In this document: piece after piece, positions 8,212 through 17,225 of the stretch | How the letters are laid out: every line of letters begins with the position of its first letter | Position numbering within the stretch: the first letter of the stretch is position 1 | Source: M3007 sp041160955 | GTDB taxonomy: Bacteria; Bacteroidota; Bacteroidia; Chitinophagales; Saprospiraceae | Reading direction: 5' to 3' | DNA length: 64,000 nucleotides | Assembly (NCBI GenBank): GCA_041160955.1 | Contig: JBEAVK010000155.1 | Coordinates: forward strand, 18,872-82,871 | Translations under genes and position numbers: made by a program | The notes under the pieces: generated by a model | Databases searched by the model: none | What the model was told of the DNA's origin: nothing | What the model saw: only the letters and a program-made list of their open reading frames with translations

Positions 8212-9090
8212 CTACAATACCCGTTTTTTATCCAAACAAACCATTAAACTATCGCGCCAATGGGGTATTTCGAGGCCAAAAACAGACTTTATTTTACCCT
8301 TGTTCAATGCACTAAATGGGGGGCGTTGAGCAGGAGTAGGGTATTGGCTGGATTCAATTGGAAACACCGCGCAAGGCAATCCCGCAATCTCCATTACCGC
8401 CCGTGCAAAATCGTACCAACTGGTAATTCCTTCGTTGGAATAATGCCAAATACCCCCAATTTTTGGTAAAAGACTTGGGTTTTGCTTTGTTTTTTCAATA
8501 ATATCTAAAGTGGCCTGTGCCAAATCTGGAGCGTAAGTCGGCGTACCTATTTGGTCAAATACTACATTTAAACTTGGCCGCTCGGCACCTAAACGCAGCA
8601 TCGTGCGCACAAAATTATTCCCTTCTTGCGCATATACCCAAGAAGTGCGGATAATCATTACACCATTAGGGTGGGCTTTAAGCGCAGCACGCTCTCCCGC
8701 TAATTTCGTTTTGGCATAAACACCTTTAGGACTAACGGCATCGGTCTCTTTATATGGCGTATTTTGACGGCTGTGATAGACATAGTCGGTGGAATAATGT
8801 ACCATTGGAATGCCTTTTTTCACACACGCCATTGCAAGATTTTTCACCCCTGCAATATTTACTTTTTGGGCGGTAGCAATATCGGTTTCGGCTTTATCCA
8901 CGGCTGTGTAAGCGGCGCAGTTGATACACCATTCAATTTGAGGGTATTGCTCAAAAAACTGCTGCACCGTTTTTTTATTAGCAATATCCAAAGTTTTGGA
9001 ATCCGCGAGCAGTAGGTCTAGACCTGTTTTTTGGGCAATATTAGCAAAACATTGCCCTAATTGGCCATTTGCGCCTGTGATTAGTATCAT
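8212..9090 (-). CDS. rfbD: dTDP-4-dehydrorhamnose reductase
   Basis: A 292-residue extended SDR enzyme that makes dTDP-L-rhamnose in the last step of the pathway. It shows the NAD(P)-binding GANGQLG (6-12), the family motif 'CAAYTAVDKAE' (58-68), the active-site Y125xxxK129 (YAKTK), 'VIRTSWVYA' and 'WHYSNEG.TSWYDFA'. These are standard RfbD/RmlD blocks. The rmlABC partners are not in this window. It heads a two-gene leftward unit with the NahK-like kinase. Confidence 0.93.
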   Translation of the reverse strand: MILITGANGQLGQCFANIAQKTGLDLLLADSKTLDIANKKTVQQFFEQYPQIEWCINCAAYTAVDKAETDIATAQKVNIAGVKNLAMACVKKGIPMVHYSTDYVYHSRQNTPYKETDAVSPKGVYAKTKLAGERAALKAHPNGVMIIRTSWVYAQEGNNFVRTMLRLGAERPSLNVVFDQIGTPTYAPDLAQATLDIIEKTKQNPSLLPKIGGIWHYSNEGITSWYDFARAVMEIAGLPCAVFPIESSQYPTPAQRPPFSALNKGKIKSVFGLEIPHWRDSLMVCLDKKRVL

Positions 9091-9122
9091 TTTTTCAAGA
9101 AAACACTACGGTTAAGTACTTT

Positions 9123-9197
9123 ACAAAAAAAGAACGGTGCCAAAATAAATATCCAATGATAATATGCATCAATGGCTCGTTTATTCTGACACCGTTC
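9123..9197 (-). terminator. Long-stem terminator after the T9SS protein gene
   Basis: An imperfect stem of about 28 bp (GAACGGTG... at 9132 against ...CACCGTTC ending 9197), followed on the minus strand by a T-run (9123-9130). It sits just past the stop at 9216. Confidence 0.65.
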
Positions 9198-9215
9198 CTA
9201 ATTTTAAAAAACTAC

Positions 9216-12080
9216 TTATTTTTGAATTACAATTTTTTTGGTTTGTACTGAGCCATTCGCGGTAATTCGGAGCAAATAAATACCGGCTGGTTGGCGTGTT
9301 AGATCAATAATCTCGTTTATGCCCTCGGTATTACCTGGCTCGGTGGCCCATACTTGCTGACCCAATAGGTTCACAATATCAGTGCGCAGGTCAACAGATT
9401 GGTCAAAAAGCAGATCAAGGAACAATGTGCCCGTAGTTGGATTGGGACGTACTGAAAAATTAGTCAAACTTGGCAACTCCCCAATGGCAGAAACACCCAC
9501 TTCAACACTCAGCGTATCGGCACAGCCGTGCGCATCTAAAACCGCTACAGTGTAAGAGCCCGCCCCTAAGCCAGTGGCCGTTTCAGTAGTGGCACCATTA
9601 CTCCAATTATAAGCATAAGGTGGATTACCCGTAGATACCGATACCGTCGCGGATCCTGTATTGCTCGTAGATGAAGTAGGTTTAATACTGGCCGTAAGAC
9701 CTAGATTCTCGGCACAAGCAAGGAGATTAATATTATCCAAATCAAAATAATAGTCACCACTACCAAACCATGTACCTTGGAAACGCACTTTGATATTTTC
9801 GCCCACAAAAGAGGATAAAGAATACTTACGCGTTGCCAAATCTTCACTGGGAATATGATTATTACTATTGATCGTACCGATAGTTTGGTAAGTTTGACCA
9901 CAGTTTTTGCTTACCCTTATGTCTATTTTATTACCAGGAGATAAAACTGTTGCCGGATTAGGGAAAGAGAAATCTACAATACGGTAGTCAAATTTGATTG
10001 AGTCATCTACACTTACTACACCATATCTAGGCAGGTCATAAGTAAAAGTATTATTAAATGAATACAAATTATAGGCTAGTACATTACTGATATTATTGTG
10101 TCCTGCGGTAATAGTTGCTCCAGTAGATACTGTCCAGCCATCAGGAATATTAAAAGATGCGTTGAAATTTTCATTAAAAGGCAACGCCTTGGCGCGATGG
10201 TCAATAGAATAAGTAATGGTATCATTTGCAATGTTTTCATCACCAATAGCCACTACCCAACATTTAATCACAGTCACCACATCCCGACTATCAAAAGTAT
10301 TGGGGAAAGTGAAGGTGTAATTTTCATCAGCAGTTAAAATATTGTTCAAAACCGTAGTAGAATCCGGTGCGCCACCATTGACGGATACAAATAATTTATA
10401 CCCCGAAGGCATAGCCGTACCACCTACGTTCACAATATTAAAGGATACTTTATCGGTAGCCAAGCCGCATTCTGTGTCCTCACCTAAAGTAGATACGCGT
10501 ATGGCAGCGATATCTTTAGCAGGTGGCACAAATATTTTGAACTGGTCGATACCCACTCCTTCGCGTGTTACACCAAATCCACTATTATACCCAAATCGGA
10601 ATAAAACATTGTCCTCACCAGCAACATCATTGATTAAATGGTGTGTTTTTAGCCATCCATTGGACTCGCCTGCCCATGCCTGTGAGGGATTGAATGTAAT
10701 AGGATCTGGTGCATTATACCAGTTGGCTCCGGTATTCGCTACTGTGCCTATCCGTACCCAAGAAGTACCTTCATCAATTGAGTATTCTACAAAAGCACCA
10801 TCTGGTCCCGAGGTGCAACTATAATTAATCATGAACTCAATGGCTGGCTTCTCGGTAATATCGGACAAATCAAAACATGTAGATTGGATATAGGACTGTT
10901 CCGCAAAATTTGCAGTTCCCGTCAAATTGGTCACCCATGCTTTTTGTCCATCACCCGCACCTTGGATAATAGGAGCATCGGGCTTGCCGTACTCCCACGA
11001 TGGATTAGAAAAACTATCTGGGTTATTCACTACTGTCCAGCCCCCGTTCCATTTTTCAAAACTTTGAGCATAAGGAGGTGCCAATGCATTATTAATATAG
11101 TAAAACAAAGTGTCGTTAGTCGGGTCTTGATCGCCTACCATTTGCGTAAATACCGCAATTTCGTACTCAATTTGGTCAGAAAAATTAAAACTGGTCTCAA
11201 ATTCAATGATCTCAGTACTATCCTTACCAATTACCCCTGTGTAGTAACCATCATCGGGCTGTGGCACACCACCGGATTGTCCATTAACACTAAAGTTATA
11301 AGGAATCAATGATTGTGGATTAGATCCTGGGTTACTCATGCCAAATTCAATTGTTTCGCCCCCCAAATCACAATCGCTTTTTGGAGAAAGCACCGATGTA
11401 ACGGATACATCATTCGACCAATAGGTCTGAAAATTGAATGGGCCAGCCTTGCCACCCGATACACCACCACCACAATCTTGCGCTACATAATACGTGTAGT
11501 TTGTCTTTGGCATAAGACCAGTAATAGTTGCTTTGGGGGTGGTTACATATACCGTATCACCAATGCCTGGTGCCGGCGTAAAACCATTGGGGCCATAAAT
11601 AACCCACCAACCTACCGGATTGGAAGTACCACTACCCGGTGTCCATTTTATTTTTACGCGTTTATCGTAAATATTGTCCGTCAGTACATTGACTGGCAAA
11701 ATACATGGGGGACAAGAGGTCGTTGTTGTAAAAGTAGTCAAATCATCCGGCGCAACGGCCTCAAAAACAGAGACACCACTTCCATCAAATAGGGAAAATG
11801 TTATTTCTTGTGGTTGCGGCGAATTGTCGAACCATGCTATTTCTACAGTTTGGCCTGGATTAAAGGTTAGATAGATATTAGCATTGGAGCCATTATCGTT
11901 CAGACCATCCAACGTGTAGAAGTTGGCAGTCAAATCAACAGTGAGTATCAAAAAACTACCTCCCCATCCATTACCGCCACTGTCGTTGAGTTCTAAACGC
12001 CACGAGCATTGGGCAGATGATAAAAAAGGCAGCAGCAGTACTGCTAAAAGCGGGATAATGCGTAAAATATTCAATTTCAT
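9216..12080 (-). CDS. Large secreted T9SS-sorted multidomain protein
   Basis: A 954-residue exported protein. A signal peptide (…AVLLLPFLSSAQ) is followed by a Gly/Asn-rich beta module ('LELNDSGGNGWGGSF'), a fibronectin type III-like domain (about 130-215), two CARDB-like beta domains around lectin/MAM-like segments ('FEKWNGGWTVVN', 'GDYYFDLDNINL'), a SprB-type repeat ('PYAYNWSNGATTETATGL', about 825-860) and a C-terminal T9SS type A sorting domain starting 'SVRPNPTTGTLFLDL' and ending 'GIYLLRITANGSVQTKKIVIQK'. T9SS carries such proteins across the outer membrane. It probably acts as a surface adhesin or structural protein; no catalytic residues were recognised. Confidence 0.85.
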   Translation of the reverse strand: MKLNILRIIPLLAVLLLPFLSSAQCSWRLELNDSGGNGWGGSFLILTVDLTANFYTLDGLNDNGSNANIYLTFNPGQTVEIAWFDNSPQPQEITFSLFDGSGVSVFEAVAPDDLTTFTTTTSCPPCILPVNVLTDNIYDKRVKIKWTPGSGTSNPVGWWVIYGPNGFTPAPGIGDTVYVTTPKATITGLMPKTNYTYYVAQDCGGGVSGGKAGPFNFQTYWSNDVSVTSVLSPKSDCDLGGETIEFGMSNPGSNPQSLIPYNFSVNGQSGGVPQPDDGYYTGVIGKDSTEIIEFETSFNFSDQIEYEIAVFTQMVGDQDPTNDTLFYYINNALAPPYAQSFEKWNGGWTVVNNPDSFSNPSWEYGKPDAPIIQGAGDGQKAWVTNLTGTANFAEQSYIQSTCFDLSDITEKPAIEFMINYSCTSGPDGAFVEYSIDEGTSWVRIGTVANTGANWYNAPDPITFNPSQAWAGESNGWLKTHHLINDVAGEDNVLFRFGYNSGFGVTREGVGIDQFKIFVPPAKDIAAIRVSTLGEDTECGLATDKVSFNIVNVGGTAMPSGYKLFVSVNGGAPDSTTVLNNILTADENYTFTFPNTFDSRDVVTVIKCWVVAIGDENIANDTITYSIDHRAKALPFNENFNASFNIPDGWTVSTGATITAGHNNISNVLAYNLYSFNNTFTYDLPRYGVVSVDDSIKFDYRIVDFSFPNPATVLSPGNKIDIRVSKNCGQTYQTIGTINSNNHIPSEDLATRKYSLSSFVGENIKVRFQGTWFGSGDYYFDLDNINLLACAENLGLTASIKPTSSTSNTGSATVSVSTGNPPYAYNWSNGATTETATGLGAGSYTVAVLDAHGCADTLSVEVGVSAIGELPSLTNFSVRPNPTTGTLFLDLLFDQSVDLRTDIVNLLGQQVWATEPGNTEGINEIIDLTRQPAGIYLLRITANGSVQTKKIVIQK

Positions 12081-12289
12081 GATTTACAATTTGTTGCTAT
12101 TGTTGTAGGCTTACAGTATTTGAAAATCAAAGGTAGGAGAATCTTAATTATTATAATAGGCAAAAATGGATTAAGACAAAAAAAGCACAAAAGTTTTTTG
12201 GAGCAGAAGCGTAAAATATCATTTTATCTCTTATTAGTACTATGATTGGCCAATATAAATCGCGTTAAATGTAATTGGTCTGGCCAAGC
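12081..12289. other. Upstream region of the T9SS protein gene
   Basis: AT-rich leader of the leftward gene starting at 12080. No clear TAnnTTTG box was identified, and no open frame of note. The rest of this gap (12290-12409) is a palindromic element listed separately. Confidence 0.3.
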
Positions 12290-12409
12290 TAGCGTCCTAA
12301 ACGCAGAATGCCGAACGTGGAATCTGATTTCAATTTCCACGTTCGGCATTCGATGTTCAGTATTTGGACACAAATAATTATGTCCAAATACTGAATAATG
12401 ATGACGCTA
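12290..12409. repeat. Cloverleaf-like palindromic element
   Basis: Two perfect hairpins lie side by side: a 17-bp stem (12306-12322 with 12335-12351, 12-nt loop) and a 15-bp stem (12356-12370 with 12381-12395, 10-nt loop). An outer 7-bp inverted repeat, TAGCGTC (12290-12296) and GACGCTA (12403-12409), encloses both. Neither hairpin is followed by a T-run on the minus strand, so they are not ordinary intrinsic terminators, although they sit just past the stop at 12415. It could be a REP/MITE-type element or an mRNA 3'-end structure. Confidence 0.7.
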
Positions 12410-12414
12410 CAATA

Positions 12415-13992
12415 CTAAAGTTTTACCAAAGATTCCGCCAATACGCCTCCTTGCCTATTTTTTAAGGAAATAGAATAATTACCCGCAGGTAAACCCATTA
12501 AATCTACTCTCTGGGTATGTTGACCAGTTGGTAATTGACCTTCGGATGGGATTGCCCGAACAACTTGTCCATCGGCGTTCAGTACCGAAATACTGATTTC
12601 ATCCGAAGTACTCAGGTCAAATTGTATATCGGTAAATGATGTTGCTGGATTTGGGAAACTGATCAATTTTGTCATATTATCAGCCGTTTTATCTAAAAAT
12701 ATGGTATTGGAAGCAAGCAATGTGCTGTCCAAAATGATATTTTCGTCTCCCGGTTGGTAAGCCATATAGATAAAATACACCAACATCATTTCGTCCGTTG
12801 TTGCCTCGCCCTGTGATACATTTTGCGGTGGCGACGATGGATTATTGGGGTTGCTTTCGGTATTATTGTACCTTGCATGCGCATATACTTTGGTGCCAGT
12901 GGGTAGTTTTTGTATCTTTTGAAAATTATAATTTCCTTGCCAATGGAAGTCCCAAGATGGAATTTTTATCAATTTAATGGTATCATTAGCGGGTGTAATA
13001 CCGTAACATTCAATACTTTGACCAATTAAGTGCATGTGTGGTGCAATACCAATTAAAGAGCCGTTTTGTTGCACAGTGTATTGTTCTGTGAAGGTTTTTT
13101 CCTCATTGGCAGGAATAAACAAAGGGCCATTTTGTAAAGAAGGCGGAAAATGGAACAGCGGAGGGGTAATACTCACCTGCCGAATATTTTGGTTGGTGGG
13201 TGTGTAAAACAGATTAAGCGTAGATTGATCCGTTAATCCTGTTGCTGCACCCGGAAAATGCACCTGCACAATCAGGTCGGCTCCAGCGGTCAATTTAATA
13301 CCCATAAACGGCGGTAAAAGATCGGGGCGAGCACCTGGTACCCATGAACCCACCAATTTTGCGCCCTGAAAACCCGGGCCACCAAAACTCACATAACCGG
13401 GCTCCGGGGTTTGCTCATCTAATACTTTGCCTTGTCCGTTAACATCTTCGTAAATCAATACGTGGTGTACCGCCATGTGATTACCAGGAATAACCTCTAA
13501 TCCACGTAAATAAGTAGTTTGATTGATACCCGTAGGTAACACAAAACACCGGTATTCGTCTTCGGTAGCATTCATGGTATAAGCTGGCGTTTGCAGCGTA
13601 AGATCTGGGATGCCAATCGCCGAACCGGGGATAAAAGTGGGCTGCGGAGGTGCTTGGCTCAAGTCGCCCGCCGGTGCATTATTGGCTACCCATTGCTCAA
13701 TTGTATTAATTTGTGCAGTGCTGAGGTAGTTTTCTTTGGTATAGTGCCGATAGTTAGGATCGGGCTTCCAAGGTGGCATTTCCCGAGACAAAACGGCACT
13801 TAGGATATTATCGCGGTTGGTAAATGCCGATTGGTAATCCAGCAGCGAAAAACTACCAATTGCACCATCGCGGTGGCATTGTACGCAATGTTTGTACAAA
13901 ATCGGGGCAATATCATTGGCCCAATTGACACTTTGGGCTTCCGCTTTAAAGCAGAAAAAAATAAATAACAGAGATAAAGTAAAGTAGCGCAT
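12415..13992 (-). CDS. Secreted cytochrome c / copper monooxygenase-like protein with T9SS domain
   Basis: A 525-residue exported protein: signal peptide (MRYFTLSLLFIFFCFKAEAQ), a c-type haem motif CVQCH (36-40) in a short N-terminal cytochrome domain, and then a fold like copper type II ascorbate-dependent monooxygenases (PHM/DBH). Candidate copper ligands are the HH in 'HMAVHHVLIYED', the H of 'VQVHF', the HMH of 'APHMHLIGQ', and Met in 'TTDEMMLVYF', like the Met ligand of PHM. The C-terminus is a T9SS type A domain ('SFPNPATSFTDIQF'). ATG 13992 was chosen because the signal peptide starts there; an in-frame start at 14037 adds unrelated residues. Substrate unknown. Confidence 0.8.
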   Translation of the reverse strand: MRYFTLSLLFIFFCFKAEAQSVNWANDIAPILYKHCVQCHRDGAIGSFSLLDYQSAFTNRDNILSAVLSREMPPWKPDPNYRHYTKENYLSTAQINTIEQWVANNAPAGDLSQAPPQPTFIPGSAIGIPDLTLQTPAYTMNATEDEYRCFVLPTGINQTTYLRGLEVIPGNHMAVHHVLIYEDVNGQGKVLDEQTPEPGYVSFGGPGFQGAKLVGSWVPGARPDLLPPFMGIKLTAGADLIVQVHFPGAATGLTDQSTLNLFYTPTNQNIRQVSITPPLFHFPPSLQNGPLFIPANEEKTFTEQYTVQQNGSLIGIAPHMHLIGQSIECYGITPANDTIKLIKIPSWDFHWQGNYNFQKIQKLPTGTKVYAHARYNNTESNPNNPSSPPQNVSQGEATTDEMMLVYFIYMAYQPGDENIILDSTLLASNTIFLDKTADNMTKLISFPNPATSFTDIQFDLSTSDEISISVLNADGQVVRAIPSEGQLPTGQHTQRVDLMGLPAGNYSISLKNRQGGVLAESLVKL

Positions 13993-14128
13993 AAAAATAT
14001 GGATAAGTGATAACCGTGAGACGCTTTTAGCGGGCAATGGTTTAATCCCACAAAACTAAGCTCGTTTTTTGTGGCGAACAGCAATAATCAACCATCCGTC
14101 TATTAAAATCAACCAACGGTATCAAATA

Positions 14129-14944
14129 CTACTCCTTCACCAAACTCACTTTCCCTGTCTGGCTGTCATCCTTAATCACCTTTGCAGCCGAAATGGTGAC
14201 ACTAATTTTTTTATTTTCAGAGAGTTCTACCTTCTGACCATTTTTCCAAGGGGCAGAGGCGGCGGCTTTTTGCGCAGCTTCGTACAATAGGCTGTGTCCA
14301 TCTTGAAGGGATAATGTACTTTCTACTAATTCCAGTTCATTTTGCCCAAATTCCGTTAATCCATACGTATAACCCGATGTTTTTTCGCCTTGTTGTAACA
14401 TACCAAAATACACCCAGCAGTAGAGTGGCACACCATCGCGCCCCATATTACGTGCCGATTCTAGGTAGTAACCTTTAGATATTAAGAGGTATTGCGCATT
14501 CATATAAATACCTGGTGCATCGGTAAGGTGGGTCATGGTACCTGCTGCTGTACGGGTAAAAATACGATACAATTCAAGGGTGCTTTTGGGATCGCCCAAT
14601 ACCGAAATGACTAATTGTGCTTTATGGTTTTTTACTTCTTTTTCCGCATCCTTCCAAAGCCAAGAAATCCCTGCAGCAATCTGCATTTCATCGGGACCTA
14701 CCGGATAGTCCAAATAGGCCAACATCACGGTGGCACCAGGAGTAGAAAATACGGCTGTTTTGTCGGATATACTGATGGAATCGGTACGGACATACCAGTT
14801 TTTAGGAAGATCGGCGATGATTTTTTTAAAATCGGGGGCTGTTTTGGAATTGAGTAAAACAGTACCAGAAATGACTTTTGGATCAGCACTTTGGGCGTTT
14901 ACAAATGCCGGAAACAAACAAAAAAGGAGCGTTAATATGCGCAT
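14129..14944 (-). CDS. Secreted DUF4261-domain protein
   Basis: A 271-residue protein starting with a signal peptide (MRILTLLFCLFPAFVNA). The body matches DUF4261: the N-terminal 'MLAYLDYPVGPDEMQIAAGISWLWKDA' and 'NHKAQLVISVLG' block and the C-terminal 'TYGLTEFGQNELELVES' block. DUF4261 has no known activity and is usually cytoplasmic, so an exported copy is notable. I prefer ATG 14944; an in-frame start at 15013 would extend into the mobile-element-like repeat upstream. It may be read through into the monooxygenase-like gene 136 bp downstream. Confidence 0.75.
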   Translation of the reverse strand: MRILTLLFCLFPAFVNAQSADPKVISGTVLLNSKTAPDFKKIIADLPKNWYVRTDSISISDKTAVFSTPGATVMLAYLDYPVGPDEMQIAAGISWLWKDAEKEVKNHKAQLVISVLGDPKSTLELYRIFTRTAAGTMTHLTDAPGIYMNAQYLLISKGYYLESARNMGRDGVPLYCWVYFGMLQQGEKTSGYTYGLTEFGQNELELVESTLSLQDGHSLLYEAAQKAAASAPWKNGQKVELSENKKISVTISAAKVIKDDSQTGKVSLVKE

Positions 14945-14986
14945 ATTGTATGAATTTGATCGATGTTTTATTGAATCGGATGAATA

Positions 14987-15168
14987 AGGAACGATAAAAG
15001 AATTAGTTAGCACTTTTGGCTGATTCCTTTTCGCTCATGCTTCGGCAGGCTCAGCATAAATCCTGCACATCTTTTAGTTTAAATAGCCCCACTATTCGCA
15101 CTAAAAGATACTTGTTTGAGCAAAAATTAATCTACCCAAAAATGCTAACTTATTCTTTTATCGTTCCT
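14987..15168. mobile_element. 182-bp MITE-like element
   Basis: Terminal inverted repeats of 34 bp (14987-15020 and 15135-15168) agree at about 31 positions, each beginning AGGAACGATAAAAGAAT from the outside. The 114-bp interior has no coding frame but contains a 10-bp hairpin (ATCTTTTAGT at 15069-15078, ACTAAAAGAT at 15100-15109) and a 'CTTCGGCAGGCTCAGC' palindrome-family motif. No transposase is present, and the target duplication is unclear. The element lies just upstream of the DUF4261 gene and could supply or block its promoter. Confidence 0.7.
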
Positions 15169-15219
15169 AAACGCAAAACACAATAGGATTGATATACACA
15201 GTTTGAAAAGAAAAAAGAT

Positions 15220-15227
15220 TAACTTTG
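15220..15227 (+). promoter_or_regulatory. -7 box for the lipase-like gene
   Basis: TAACTTTG matches the TAnnTTTG consensus, 75 bp before ATG 15302. A TTTG at 15202-15205 is closer than the usual -33 spacing. Confidence 0.4.
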
Positions 15228-15301
15228 CACATTCCTAATGACATAAGGTCTGATAGATACAGCAGTAACATCATCGCTAAAAATACTAAAACACGCTAAT
15301 A

Positions 15302-16279
15302 ATGGCCAATAAATCGCTTGAAAAAATAAAAAAATCGGCTCAATTCGGCGTTAGTATCCTCAACGGAATCGTTGGTGATAGACTTCAGCACACTGCTTTG
15401 GGGATAGAAATGGGCTTTTTCTATCAAAATAAACGTGTCGTTTTAAACGAAAATAGTTTGCTGGAACATTTTGCGCAGTCCAATAAGACACCGACAAATA
15501 AGGTATGTATTTTGGTACATGGCGTTACGGACAACGAAACAACATGGTCATTTCAGGACAAAAGCGACTATGGGGCCTTATTGGCGCAAGATATGCAATA
15601 TACCCCTTTTTATTTGAGGTACAATTCAGGGCTACACATTTCAGATAATGGCAAACTACTGGCCGATTTAATCGAAAACTTATACAAAAACTATCCTGTA
15701 GCGATAACCGAAATTTGTATTATTGCACATAGTATGGGGGGCTTGGTGACCCATAGTGCTTGTTACAGTGCATCAGAACAAGGACTAATATGGCCGCAAA
15801 AAGTGAAACAGATTTTTTTGTTGGCCACACCACATTTAGGTTCTTATTTGGAAAAATTTGCTAATCTTACTACCAATATTCTTGAAAAAGTACCCAATTG
15901 GCATACCAGACTCGTGGGCAAAGTCATTAACTTACGCAGCGCTGGTATCAAAGACCTCCGTTATGGATACCTCTCTGAATCGGATTGGAAAGATCAAGAC
16001 CCCGACCGCTTACTGAAAAACAATAAAAAGCCGCCCCCTGTGCTGGAGCACACGGATTATTATGTCATTTCGGGGCGACTTACCGACACAGAGCAACACT
16101 GGGTGAGCCAACTTTTTGGGGATATTTTGGTAAGTACTAAAAGTGCAGTGGCGCGTTCAAAAAACACAGACGAATTTAATTTTTCTGACGACAACCATTT
16201 TGCAATGGCCAAAACTTACCATTTTCAACTCCAATCTTCCCCTAAGGTATATGAACAGATCAAGAATTGGCTGCAATAA
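15302..16279 (+). CDS. Alpha/beta hydrolase, lipase/PGAP1-like
   Basis: A 325-residue cytoplasmic alpha/beta-hydrolase with oxyanion motif 'LVHGVTDNETTW' (HG at 73-74) and nucleophile elbow AHSMGG (S144). The elbow resembles PGAP1/DUF676-type lipases. A catalytic His is probably the H of 'SDDNHFAMAKTY' near the C-terminus; 'DNHF' is common in lipases acting with an immediately upstream Asp. No signal peptide is present, so it should act on intracellular lipid or acyl-ester substrates. It is flanked by a MITE-like repeat upstream and stands alone on its strand for 1 kb. Substrate unknown. Confidence 0.75.
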   Translation: MANKSLEKIKKSAQFGVSILNGIVGDRLQHTALGIEMGFFYQNKRVVLNENSLLEHFAQSNKTPTNKVCILVHGVTDNETTWSFQDKSDYGALLAQDMQYTPFYLRYNSGLHISDNGKLLADLIENLYKNYPVAITEICIIAHSMGGLVTHSACYSASEQGLIWPQKVKQIFLLATPHLGSYLEKFANLTTNILEKVPNWHTRLVGKVINLRSAGIKDLRYGYLSESDWKDQDPDRLLKNNKKPPPVLEHTDYYVISGRLTDTEQHWVSQLFGDILVSTKSAVARSKNTDEFNFSDDNHFAMAKTYHFQLQSSPKVYEQIKNWLQ

Positions 16280-16418
16280 CTTAGGCTAAAATTGCTTTGA
16301 TACGCCTTATTTTATCGTACCAAAGTACAATTTGATCGAATATTCTTACAACACTCTTCGTCATGCACACTTCTTTGTAGCAAATAAATTACATCACTAT
16401 AACACAACACAATTTATT

Positions 16419-17144
16419 ATGAAAAAAATTATTCTTGGTATTTGCCTACTCTTCTCTGCATTCGTATCTCATGCACAAACCGCCGATGAGATTATCGCAA
16501 AACACGTTGAAGCCACGGGCGGAAGTGCTTGGGACAAACTAAAGACCGTCAAGATGGACATGAGCATGACCTCGCAAGCGGCTCCGGGCATGGTTATTCC
16601 GATGAGTATTACCACTGTGCATAAAAAAGCAATGCGTATGGACGTGTCGCTCATGGGTATGACACAAAGTTCTTGCATCAATGGTGATAAAGGCTGGGCA
16701 ACTAATCCTTTCCAAGGTCAAATGGATGCTGAACCTCTTACTGCCGATCAAGTGAAAGAAATGAAGGAACAGACTGACCTAGCAGGCCACCTCAATGGTT
16801 ACAAAGAGAAAGGCTATACCGCCGAATATCTTGGGAAAGAAGACGTAGAAGGCACCGAACTGCACAAAATAAAATTGACAATGAGCCCAACCCATATCCA
16901 ATACTCTTTGATCGATCCAGAATCGTACATGGAAGTCAAGCAAATATCCGTGGTTACTGTTGATGGTAAAGAAGTCACTTCTGAGTCTATGATGTCCGAT
17001 TATAAAACTATCGAAGGGCTTACGATGCCTTATACTGTGGAACAAAATAATCCTATGATGGGTGCCACTGTGATGAAGGTAACCAAACTGGAGATCAACC
17101 CGAGTGTGGACGAAAAAATATTTGAAATGCCCGCTAAGAAATAG
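16419..17144 (+). CDS. Secreted outer-membrane lipoprotein-sorting (LolA/LolB-like) protein
   Basis: A 241-residue protein with signal peptide MKKIILGICLLFSAFVSHAQ. The mature part begins 'TADEIIAKHVEATGGSAWDKLKTVKMDM' and goes on through 'KIKLTMSPTHIQYSLIDPESYMEVKQ', the pattern of the LolA/LolB-like half-barrel (often annotated 'outer membrane lipoprotein-sorting protein'). These bind lipidic ligands in the periplasm, but this paralogous group need not be true LolA. ATG 16419 was chosen for the signal peptide; an in-frame start at 16332 adds 29 unrelated residues. No partner gene is adjacent. Confidence 0.75.
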   Translation: MKKIILGICLLFSAFVSHAQTADEIIAKHVEATGGSAWDKLKTVKMDMSMTSQAAPGMVIPMSITTVHKKAMRMDVSLMGMTQSSCINGDKGWATNPFQGQMDAEPLTADQVKEMKEQTDLAGHLNGYKEKGYTAEYLGKEDVEGTELHKIKLTMSPTHIQYSLIDPESYMEVKQISVVTVDGKEVTSESMMSDYKTIEGLTMPYTVEQNNPMMGATVMKVTKLEINPSVDEKIFEMPAKK

Positions 17145-17225
17145 GAGTAATCCCGTTGCGGTGAGGATGTATCACAAGTACGAAGTCAAAAATGCCAACA
17201 AAATAATATTTTGATTGAGCGTAAT

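Noticed and set aside
10342..11792. Several open frames on the plus strand inside the 954-residue T9SS gene
   Set aside because: They are antisense to a well-supported gene and have no domain, signal or promoter.
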